The position numbers and the translations under genes were made by a program. Shown in pieces: positions 25,284 through 32,033 of a stretch of 64,000 bases of DNA (position 1 is its first letter; every line of letters begins with the position of its first letter). Source of the DNA: Pseudomonas chlororaphis (GTDB lineage: Bacteria; Pseudomonadota; Gammaproteobacteria; Pseudomonadales; Pseudomonadaceae). The stretch spans positions 248,001-312,000 of the forward strand of contig NZ_MSCT01000006.1 in the NCBI RefSeq assembly GCF_001921865.1. Direction: 5' to 3'. The notes beneath the pieces were generated by a model. It was not told the DNA's origin. It ran no database searches and saw only the letters and a list, made by a program, of their open reading frames with translations.

Positions 25284-27290
25284 ATGAGAATATTAATTTT
25301 TATCTTATCTTTTTTACTCGCGATAAAATGCTCAGTGGCACAGGAGGTCTTCTTCAAAACAAATACTATGCTGAAAACAGATGTTCCTGCCCATATGTAC
25401 CCGTTCGACTCAAATGATAATGGCATGAATCTTTATAATGATTTTGTTTCGCAGGATATAAGTTTTTCGCTGAAATCTAAAAATGGAGAGATTTCAGATA
25501 GTGTTGTTGACAGGAATTATCAAAAAAGTGCTATTGGATTTATCTCCCATACAACTAATCTCGTCTTGCCCTCATTGGTCACGCAGGGTTTTCTTGATAA
25601 AAATAACGGCTTTACACTCAGTGGCTGGATGAAGATAGATGATATCAATAAAGATCGGGTAATCGGATATATCGGTCATGGTCAGCAGGTAAAGGTAGCC
25701 TTTCTGATAAAACAAAAACGCCTTTATATTGAAAAACTATCACCCTTTGCAGATAAAAAATTGCTTCCTGTTGCTCATATGAATGAAGGTTTTAGCTATG
25801 ATGAAAAAACGAATCCAGTAAATGATGATCTCACTAATGGCTTTTTTTATTTCGCCATTGGAAGTGATAATAAAACTACCCGACTTCATATTTCCCAGCC
25901 GGGTGGTCGCCTCCAGTCTCAGTGGTTTTATTTTAGCCTGCTCGGGGATATTTCGGCTGATGATGAAATCCACTTTGGCAAAGCACCTTATAACAACGGC
26001 TTGGCATCTGAGTTTGATCCTGTTTCTGCTCTTGATGATATTATGGTTTACAATAGGCTTCTTCAGCCGGAAGAGGCGCTAAATGCTTTTTATTTACAGT
26101 CTCCGCTCTATCCCGGTGTGTCCTACCGTTTTGAAAACAGCAAGAAGCAGGTTATTCAGTCTGAGGAGTCTGATAATGTTACTGGCAAAATAAAAAATGA
26201 CAAATGGTATGCTTGGAAGCCTTTGCAGCCGGAAAACACGGGGCCATTATCCAGCGATCGCTGGCTTATTCATACTGCAAAAAGTCGCGGCACTGATAAA
26301 TTCATGTGGGTAGCACTTGAGAACGCGCGTACTGGCGATACTCCCTATGAGGGGTATCTGCGGGGATTATCTTATTTTTATCAAAATCATGGCTGCCTGT
26401 TTTATTTTGACGAAAATCTTATTGACTCTTCAAAAGCGTGGGGTATTACCAAGCGATGTACATTTAACATGGAGCGAGTTGATAATGACCCCAGTTCGTA
26501 TTACACCGTCGGCGATGCCAATCAAATAAGATTCTGGAGCCGAAACTATCCAACTTATTCACTTGGTTCTGATGGTGATTATTTATATCTTGATGATTCT
26601 GCTCCAACAATGGGAATTGTGTCAGCTGAGAAAATACTCAGAGGGCCGGAAGTCAGCTTGTCAAATTTTAAGCACAAGGTGATATTACAAAATGTTGGCG
26701 GAACCATCAGAGCAGCTAAGGATAATCTGGCTGTCTCCAGAACGGTTGTCACTTTAGATAAAGAAATTCCTTACAGTATTGTTGATCTTAATATGCCGCT
26801 AACACACTTTGCTAACAGGACGAGATACCTGCGATTTTATCAGCAGGTCAGCGAGCCTCCCCTTGAGCGTTCAGTCTTTTCTCTTAAATTTCATTCCAGT
26901 GATAATCTGAACATCTATAGAAAAATTTCTGTTATGACTGATCCTGGAAGTTTTTTGCCTGATAACATTATTCAGCCAATTTTTGGTCCTGAAAATGAAA
27001 ACGAAAATGGTTACATGAGCACTCAGTCAACTCGATTTGAATGGCAGTTTGTTGCAGTCAATGTGCCTGATATAAATACAAAGGTTGGTGACAAAACCTA
27101 TTATGCTATTCGTGCAAATAATAATAATGGCAGTTATCTTTTGGGAAGAAGTAATCGCTTCTGCCCGGAAAATATTCCATCTGAGTGTTTTACTATAATA
27201 GCCGGCAAGGGAGCATTTAATCCTGATGGTACACCTAAAAATGATTTTCTTTGGATAGTCAATGAAACGAGTGAGCTCGTTTCACCTTGA
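25284..27290 (+). CDS. Large exported protein with LamG-like (concanavalin-like) domain
   Basis: A 668-residue protein with a clear signal peptide (MRILIFILSFLLAIKCSVAQ). Residues about 75-270 look like a LamG-type beta-sandwich: GFTLSGWMKIDD, the strand YFAIGSDNKTTRLHIS, and the closing ALDDIMVYNRLLQPEEALNAF, a very typical end for such domains. The remaining ~390 residues are not recognised; they contain repeated aromatic-rich stretches (WYAWKPLQPENTG, SYFYQNHGCLFYFDEN) and a late segment with two cysteines. LamG folds usually bind sugars or proteins. Ribosome-binding site GGAAGAGG. Last gene before a strong terminator. Confidence 0.7.
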   Translation: MRILIFILSFLLAIKCSVAQEVFFKTNTMLKTDVPAHMYPFDSNDNGMNLYNDFVSQDISFSLKSKNGEISDSVVDRNYQKSAIGFISHTTNLVLPSLVTQGFLDKNNGFTLSGWMKIDDINKDRVIGYIGHGQQVKVAFLIKQKRLYIEKLSPFADKKLLPVAHMNEGFSYDEKTNPVNDDLTNGFFYFAIGSDNKTTRLHISQPGGRLQSQWFYFSLLGDISADDEIHFGKAPYNNGLASEFDPVSALDDIMVYNRLLQPEEALNAFYLQSPLYPGVSYRFENSKKQVIQSEESDNVTGKIKNDKWYAWKPLQPENTGPLSSDRWLIHTAKSRGTDKFMWVALENARTGDTPYEGYLRGLSYFYQNHGCLFYFDENLIDSSKAWGITKRCTFNMERVDNDPSSYYTVGDANQIRFWSRNYPTYSLGSDGDYLYLDDSAPTMGIVSAEKILRGPEVSLSNFKHKVILQNVGGTIRAAKDNLAVSRTVVTLDKEIPYSIVDLNMPLTHFANRTRYLRFYQQVSEPPLERSVFSLKFHSSDNLNIYRKISVMTDPGSFLPDNIIQPIFGPENENENGYMSTQSTRFEWQFVAVNVPDINTKVGDKTYYAIRANNNNGSYLLGRSNRFCPENIPSECFTIIAGKGAFNPDGTPKNDFLWIVNETSELVSP

Positions 27291-27320
27291 TATTTCGGTT
27301 CAGGAGAAGAATTTATCAGT

Positions 27321-27494
27321 ATGCGACGGTATGATATTTCCCGATATACCGATTACGCAGGCAACATATTTTATATCGCCTGCGTAATCACGTCTTTTTT
27401 GCTAGTCTGCGTGGTCTGTTCTTATAGCGTGGCATGTTATAAAAAGTGTTTTAACGGTACAAACGCCAGCATATCTGTAAAAGCACAATACTGA
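27321..27494 (+). CDS. Doubtful 57-residue membrane-protein frame
   Basis: An ATG frame downstream of the LamG gene encoding a cysteine-rich hydrophobic stretch (FYIACVITSFLLVCVVCSYS) with a basic tail. An AGGAG occurs 14 bases upstream, which is too far to be convincing. The frame runs through the terminator stem and overlaps the 3' end of the opposite gene, so it may be accidental. Confidence 0.2.
   Translation: MRRYDISRYTDYAGNIFYIACVITSFLLVCVVCSYSVACYKKCFNGTNASISVKAQY
27351..27400 (+). terminator. Terminator of the urease-like/LamG operon
   Basis: A perfect 12-bp stem GATTACGCAGGC / GCCTGCGTAATC (27351-27362 and 27378-27389) followed by a run of six T. Confidence 0.85.
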
Positions 27495-28144
27495 AGCGGC
27501 TCAATTGTAACCTCCGGAGCCTGATGAATCACCAGCTGATTTAGTTTCTCTTGCAAATGGAGCAAAGCCTCTTTTTCATTGGGCAAGGCGTAATAAATTC
27601 TGTAGCCGACTGTTGAGTGGAAATGGTAGCTATTCAGTGTAGTTTCAGGTAAACCAATCGCCTGCATCATCCGGTGGCGAAAATACCGCAACCACTCAGA
27701 AACCGAAGTGTTTCCAGGTTGTAAACTGACAACCAATTTTTTTTCAAGGGGCTGAAATCCTGTTGCACGCATCAGTAATGGCGGGGCAGGGTCCAGGGTA
27801 AGATTATTTATCTTATTAAATATTTTCATCGTGATCTCTGGCCAGCTTTCTGATCGGGAAATATCTTCAGGCCAGTCCGCATCAGGTTTTATGCGCGATG
27901 CTTCCGAAAGAATATCCAGGCCGGTCATATGGTAGCTTGCCAGAGGTGTGTAAGCATATTGTGACGAGAATTCAGAGCATTGCACGATATCTCTTGCTTT
28001 CCGTGCCATCTCAAAAAAGTCGCTGTCAGATGGTATTCGGCCTACGCAGGTGATACCTGGAAAATAGAGGGCATTTCCTTCAGAATCCCATTTTCCACCG
28101 GGTAAAATTTCTTTAGTAGGCTGATGTTGTCCACTGTTTTTCAT
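27437..28144 (-). CDS. 2H phosphoesterase-superfamily protein (DUF1868-like)
   Basis: A 235-residue protein convergent with the cargo operon. Two H-x-T/S motifs typical of the 2H phosphoesterase fold are present: YHMTGLD in the first half and FHSTVGY in the second, about 115 residues apart. The family hydrolyses cyclic nucleotides or 2'-5' or 2'-3' cyclic phosphates in RNA; DUF1868 members carry an ordered N-terminal segment like PGGKWDSEGNALYFPGITCV here. The ATG at 28144 is chosen for its GAGG site; the frame is open to 28189. AT-rich composition marks it as part of the acquired cargo. The substrate is unknown. Confidence 0.7.
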   Translation of the reverse strand: MKNSGQHQPTKEILPGGKWDSEGNALYFPGITCVGRIPSDSDFFEMARKARDIVQCSEFSSQYAYTPLASYHMTGLDILSEASRIKPDADWPEDISRSESWPEITMKIFNKINNLTLDPAPPLLMRATGFQPLEKKLVVSLQPGNTSVSEWLRYFRHRMMQAIGLPETTLNSYHFHSTVGYRIYYALPNEKEALLHLQEKLNQLVIHQAPEVTIEPLQYCAFTDMLAFVPLKHFL

Positions 28145-28197
28145 TGTTGCCTCAACGTTGTCAAAAGAAGAAGTTTCAATACCTGTCAAAGAAAGAC

Positions 28198-28520
28198 TAA
28201 GTCACCCCAGATTCTCTAGACACCTTGCAAGCTCATTGCGTAACGCTTTTCAAACTCTACTGGCGACAGCTGATTGTTGAAATCATGGTAGCGTTTTGTG
28301 TTGTAGAACACTCGATGTAATCGAACATATCACTACGAGTCCCTTCTCGTGTGGTATAGATTTTCCGCTTGATCCGTTCCTGTTTCTGACGCTGGAAAAA
28401 GCTCTCGGCCACGGCGTTGTCATGACAGTTGCCTCGACGACTCATGCTGGCGACCACATTGTTCGCCTTCAAAAAATTGCGCCAATCGGAGCTGCTGTAC
28501 TAGCTGCCTTGATCGGAATG
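28198..28520 (-). pseudogene. IS3-family transposase (OrfB) 3' fragment with right inverted repeat
   Basis: The element end TAAGTCACCCCAGATTCTC starts at 28198. Reading on the minus strand, the DDE-type integrase core is recognisable (HSDQGS, a stop codon where Gln is expected, then YSSSDWRNFLKANNVV, SMSRRGNCHDNAVAESFF with the catalytic Glu, and RKIYTTREGTRSDMFDYIE). A frameshift near 28310 precedes the normal tail VFYNTKRYHDFN and the end at AMSLQGV. Everything upstream is missing. It is inverted relative to the 99-bp copy at 19803. Confidence 0.85.
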
Positions 28521-28622
28521 AGGTAGCGTCGGACAGGAATGGGCGAGTACTAGGCATGTGACCCAGTGTTATCTATATGTAAAAGACTTGGTCGGAAAAT
28601 TTAGGATGCCAGTGCGGAGGTA

Positions 28623-28638
28623 CTATCTCTCCGCCATA
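28623..28638 (+). repeat. Right attachment site (attR) of the island
   Basis: CTATCTCTCCGCCATA, identical to the end of tRNA-Ser(CGA) at 19487-19502; the bases before it do not continue the tRNA. Confidence 0.85.
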
Positions 28639-28644
28639 CAAATG

Positions 28645-28680
28645 AAAGCCCCGTAGCTGAACAAGCTACGGGGCTTTTTT
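28645..28680 (+). terminator. Terminator after attR, probably the original tRNA-Ser terminator
   Basis: Perfect 14-bp stem AAAGCCCCGTAGCT-gaaca-AGCTACGGGGCTTT plus a T-run. Its distance from the att repeat is what one would expect of a tRNA terminator before the island arrived. Confidence 0.85.
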
Positions 28681-28889
28681 GTTTCTGCGGTATCCAGCTG
28701 CCACCTCGTGCCGTTTTGGCCTTGCTTCGCTATTGATGTCATCTCATGCGCCGCTCCTCCTTCGATCCTGCCAGGGTGTTGTCACGGGAATAAGGCTGTT
28801 CTTTGCGCTCTTTGAGAAGTGTCTGATATTCGCTTCCATGACTTTTGCCTAGCCTGACCCGGACTGAGTGAACGGGCAGGGAGGCTGGA

Positions 28890-29378
28890 ATGGATAGGCA
28901 GGGAGTACAGGTCGTCGCGGTGTCGGAGAGGGAAGGTGTCAGCGCCGACATGAGTGCAGACGAAGCGGTGCTTCAGGCGCTGCGCAGCGGTTCCGCGATG
29001 CCGTTGTTGGAGGTGCTGGGCAGGCTCATGGACCTGGCTGGCGACAATGAGCAGGCCGCACGGCAGCTCATCGACAACGTGATGACGTATCAGGTGCAAG
29101 ACCTTGAACAACTGCGTGTGTACAGGGAGCGGAACGACCGGCAGGCCATTGCCCGGTTGTGCCACAAGATGGCTGGGGCTGCCTGTGTGCTGAAGTACCA
29201 ACCGTTGATCTCCAGCTGCCAGCAACTGAAGGAAATCTGCATCGAAGGGCCTTGGTCGGTGCTGCTGGAAAGGGCGCAGTCGGTCGAGCGGGCGCTGCTC
29301 AACCTCAAGGACATCTGCTGTGTAGCCATACGGGATGATGGGCCGATCAACCTGAGAGAACTGCCTCGTGAGCGTTAG
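28890..29378 (+). CDS. Hpt (histidine phosphotransfer) domain protein
   Basis: A 162-residue cytoplasmic protein whose second half is an Hpt four-helix bundle with His92 in ARLCHKMAGAACVLKY, the HKxxG motif that receives phosphate from a hybrid kinase. GGGAGG precedes the ATG. It is convergent with the LuxR-type regulator next to it and has no cognate hybrid kinase in view. It may connect a kinase elsewhere (RocS/EvgS type) to the regulator of the fimbrial genes. The first ~30 residues are not conserved-looking. Confidence 0.8.
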   Translation: MDRQGVQVVAVSEREGVSADMSADEAVLQALRSGSAMPLLEVLGRLMDLAGDNEQAARQLIDNVMTYQVQDLEQLRVYRERNDRQAIARLCHKMAGAACVLKYQPLISSCQQLKEICIEGPWSVLLERAQSVERALLNLKDICCVAIRDDGPINLRELPRER

Positions 29379-29479
29379 TGCCTGCTGCACTGAAGAATGG
29401 TGCCCGGCGTCCTGTCGCGAAACCGAAAAATGCGGGTTCCACAACGAGCAGATGTCCATGCGCTGCTGTGTCCAAAGGG

Positions 29480-30109
29480 CTAGATGATTCCTTTTTGCCT
29501 GGCAATTTCAATCAGTGCCAGGAGATTGGACGTGTTGAATTTTTTCAAGAGCCTTACTTTGTAGGTGCTGACCGTTTTGTGGCTGATGAGCAACGTCTCG
29601 GCAATTTCCCTGTTGTTGAGACCCTGGGCCAGTAGCCTGAGCGTGGTGATTTCCCGGTTGGTCAATTGAGAGGCTGCAATGCTCTGCAATCGGTTGGTGT
29701 GGATACTTTCCTGCAATAAAACCAAAGAGCTTTCAGGAAAGTAGGTGTGCCCTGATAGCAATGCCTTTACCGCATCACCAACTTCACCCAGGGCCTCGTC
29801 CTTGCAAATGAACCCTGATGCGCCTCCGTGCAGGCAACGGACGGCAAAGTTTTTCGAATCGCTGGATGTCAATATCAGCGTTTTTACCAGAAAGTTATTA
29901 GCCTTGAAGTGAGTCAGTACGGATAACCCGTCCAGTTGGGGCAGGTCGAGGTCAAGTATGACCAAGTCCGGTTTGTACGTTCGTACCACTTGGATCGCAT
30001 CTACGCCATTGTCGGCTTCGGCGGCGATATGGTGCCCATTTCGCTCAAGTATGACTCTCAGGGCAACTCTGACCAGTGGATGGTCGTCGACTATTACTAT
30101 GCTTCCCAT
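29480..30109 (-). CDS. LuxR-family response regulator (RocA/EvgA/BvgA type)
   Basis: A 209-residue regulator: receiver domain with D8-D9, phosphoacceptor D53 (VILDLDLP) and the Lys in GFICKDE, then a LuxR helix-turn-helix (LTNREITTLRLLAQGL then EIAETLLISHKTVSTYKVRLLKKF). It is divergent from the fimbrial operon across a 516-base region, the usual arrangement for regulators of cup fimbriae. The intact gene resembles in type the decayed regulator at 19880-20502. Confidence 0.88.
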   Translation of the reverse strand: MGSIVIVDDHPLVRVALRVILERNGHHIAAEADNGVDAIQVVRTYKPDLVILDLDLPQLDGLSVLTHFKANNFLVKTLILTSSDSKNFAVRCLHGGASGFICKDEALGEVGDAVKALLSGHTYFPESSLVLLQESIHTNRLQSIAASQLTNREITTLRLLAQGLNNREIAETLLISHKTVSTYKVRLLKKFNTSNLLALIEIARQKGII

Positions 30110-30625
30110 GGGGTGTTCTCTCTATAGGTGTTGCGTGTATAGGTTTTATATTTTTACTCTCTATATTTAATCTTGCTTATTGAGATTCGGCCTGTGTTGG
30201 GCGCTCGCTGCGCCGGCCGGCGGTAGACTCCTTTCATTTTTATAGGGTGACTAGCTAGTTCGTCTCGGACTACTGCCTTGCAGTCTCTTGAGCGCGGAGC
30301 TAAATGCTGCGGATTGAAGAAGTACACAGTCTTGTCTCATAAGTAAAGACGAAATCAATGGGCAGTTGATTAAGATTTTTCTGATGGGCGGTTCGGCCGT
30401 CTCTCAATTCAAAATCGAAGCTCGATCGGTAAGCTACGGCTTCCTTTGACTACCTGTTTCGGGGTGTCAAAGGTCCTGGCTAATTGTTGTCGACTAATCG
30501 ACTTGGACTTTGAATGAGAGAGGCTTGAGGCTGTCGTGGCTGAAGTGATTTGGTCATGGCTGAGCCGGAGAGTTCGATCAATTAGATCAACTTTCTTTGC
30601 CGATCGATATGAACAAGGAAATCAC
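30110..30625. promoter_or_regulatory. Divergent regulatory region of the response regulator and the fimbrial operon
   Basis: 516 bases with no gene. It is moderately AT-rich and should hold both promoters and the regulator binding sites. An inverted repeat GTCGA-ctaa-TCGAC is at 30489-30502, about 125 bases before the first fimbrial gene; its role is unknown. Confidence 0.55.
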
Positions 30626-31189
30626 ATGAAACGTACATCTTTTTTGTCCCTGGCAACTTCCGGCTTGATGCTGGCCGCGCTGGTACCTTCGTTGTCCTAT
30701 GCCACCGACGGCGTGATCAACTTCTCCGGCAGCATCACTGACGCGACCTGCGACATCAACGGCAAGGCGCCGGGCGAAGGCAACATCACCAACGTGGAAC
30801 TGGGTCGTATCTCGCCGTCTACCTTCGTGAAGGTTGGCGACGCCTCGGCGTTCGAGAAATTCCAACTGGTACTGTCCGGCGCCAAGTGCACCGATGGCAG
30901 CAAGGTCGCCATCGACTTCGATCAGGTGGGGAACGTCGACTCCGCTAGCGGTAACCTCAAGCTGATCGGCAGCGCTCCGGCAACCGGCGTACAAATCCAG
31001 ATCTACAACGACGACACCGCGGCGGGCAGCAAAATCCAACTCGGCCAGGCGGAAGCTTCGCCACAAACCGTCACTGTCAAGGACAACACCGCGATTCTCA
31101 AGTACAAGGCCAACTACGTCGCGACTACCGCCGGTGTTACAGCCGGTTCGGGTATTTCCTTCGTTCGCTACACCCTTTCGTACAAGTAA
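30626..31189 (+). CDS. Major fimbrial subunit, CupB1-like
   Basis: A 187-residue pilin of the chaperone-usher type. A signal peptide ends at PSLSYATDG. The mature protein begins with the conserved strand GVINFSGSITDATCDI; two cysteines (ATCDI and AKCTDG) form the pilin disulphide; the end FVRYTLSYK has the penultimate-region tyrosine used for chaperone binding. The ATG at 30626 follows AAGGAA; the frame open to 30536 adds a non-signal extension. First gene of a seven-gene operon. Confidence 0.9.
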   Translation: MKRTSFLSLATSGLMLAALVPSLSYATDGVINFSGSITDATCDINGKAPGEGNITNVELGRISPSTFVKVGDASAFEKFQLVLSGAKCTDGSKVAIDFDQVGNVDSASGNLKLIGSAPATGVQIQIYNDDTAAGSKIQLGQAEASPQTVTVKDNTAILKYKANYVATTAGVTAGSGISFVRYTLSYK

Positions 31190-31216
31190 GCCCCACTAAC
31201 GCTCAAGGAGTAAGTC

Positions 31217-31972
31217 ATGACGCCGAAAGCGCATGCTGTTTATTCTTTCGTTCTCGGCGTTATGTTCTTGGGCGTATGTTCTGGAGCGGCACAGGCGTCG
31301 ATCATCATTGAAGGGACTCGTTTGGTTTACCCAGGGGATGCCCGTGAAGTAACAGTGAAGATCAATAATGCCGGTGCCTCTCCGGTTCTGGCACAAAGCT
31401 GGTTGGACGACGGCGATGCGAGTAAGAACCCCGAGGAAATCAAGGTTCCCTTCCTGTTGTCTCCTGCTGTTATCCGATTGGATAAAAATAGTTCCGCCGC
31501 AATACGCATCACTTATACAGGTGAGGAACTTGCAAGGGACCGTGAGTCATTGTTCTGGCTCAATGTGCTGGAAACGCCTCCTCGTAAAGAAGCCGACGAA
31601 AATGTCTTGCAGTTTACTTTCAGGACTCGGATCAAGGTGTTTTTCCGTCCCGGCAACTTGAGTTCGGGGGCGGATCGGGCACCGAACCAACTTGAATGGA
31701 AATTGGATGAAACAGCCAAGGGGGTAACGGGTACGCATGCGGCTATAAAAGTTACTAACCCTACGGCCTTTTATATTTCTTTCGGTAAAGTCGAAGTCGC
31801 CACGGACAAACAACGTATTGCTGTCAACGACGCAATGGTCGCGCCATTCAGTAGCGAGACTTTTCCGCTGCCGGCAAATGCTCCGCGAATAGATCGCAAG
31901 TCTTCTGTTCATTACGAAGTCATCAATGACTTTGGCGGGCGACGTGTGCTTGAGAAACCGTTGTCGCTGTAA
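31217..31972 (+). CDS. Periplasmic fimbrial chaperone, CupB2-like
   Basis: A 251-residue PapD-type chaperone that holds pilin subunits in the periplasm. The signal peptide ends at AAQASIIIEG. The first Ig-like domain begins with GTRLVYPGDAREVTVKI and contains the family motif RESLFWLNVLETPP; the basic residue of RIKVFFRP binds the subunit C terminus. AAGGAG precedes the start. Followed by the usher. Confidence 0.92.
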   Translation: MTPKAHAVYSFVLGVMFLGVCSGAAQASIIIEGTRLVYPGDAREVTVKINNAGASPVLAQSWLDDGDASKNPEEIKVPFLLSPAVIRLDKNSSAAIRITYTGEELARDRESLFWLNVLETPPRKEADENVLQFTFRTRIKVFFRPGNLSSGADRAPNQLEWKLDETAKGVTGTHAAIKVTNPTAFYISFGKVEVATDKQRIAVNDAMVAPFSSETFPLPANAPRIDRKSSVHYEVINDFGGRRVLEKPLSL

Positions 31973-32033
31973 CAGTGCTTTTTACCAAGAGCCTCTGTCA
32001 TGTCTATAGCGTCGCGCAATACTGGTATCGAAT

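Larger units (their letters stand above)
19503..28638. mobile_element. tRNA-Ser-integrated genomic island with urease-like cargo
   Basis: About 9.1 kb between the 16-bp direct repeats at the tRNA 3' end. No intact integrase was found, so it is an immobile remnant. The left 1.8 kb contains decayed Pseudomonas-like regulator genes and an IS3-family remnant; about 21350-28190 is strongly AT-rich and its codon use (many AAA, AAT, ATT and TTT codons) is unlike anything else in the window. It carries ureA/B/C-like genes, an exported GDPD-like protein, an exported LamG-fold protein and a 2H phosphoesterase; an IS3 fragment closes it on the right. Housekeeping-type sequence resumes after the right repeat. 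Confidence 0.85.
28521..28889. other. Right island margin and adjacent chromosomal spacer
   Basis: About 370 bases without a gene. It holds unrecognised sequence to 28622, the right att repeat, a terminator and then about 200 bases of ordinary spacer before the Hpt gene. No integrase or toxin-antitoxin gene was seen. Confidence 0.6.

Noticed and set aside
28615-28640. A second tRNA at the right island end
   Set aside because: Only 16 bases match the tRNA-Ser 3' end; no anticodon or D arm is present upstream. It is an att remnant.
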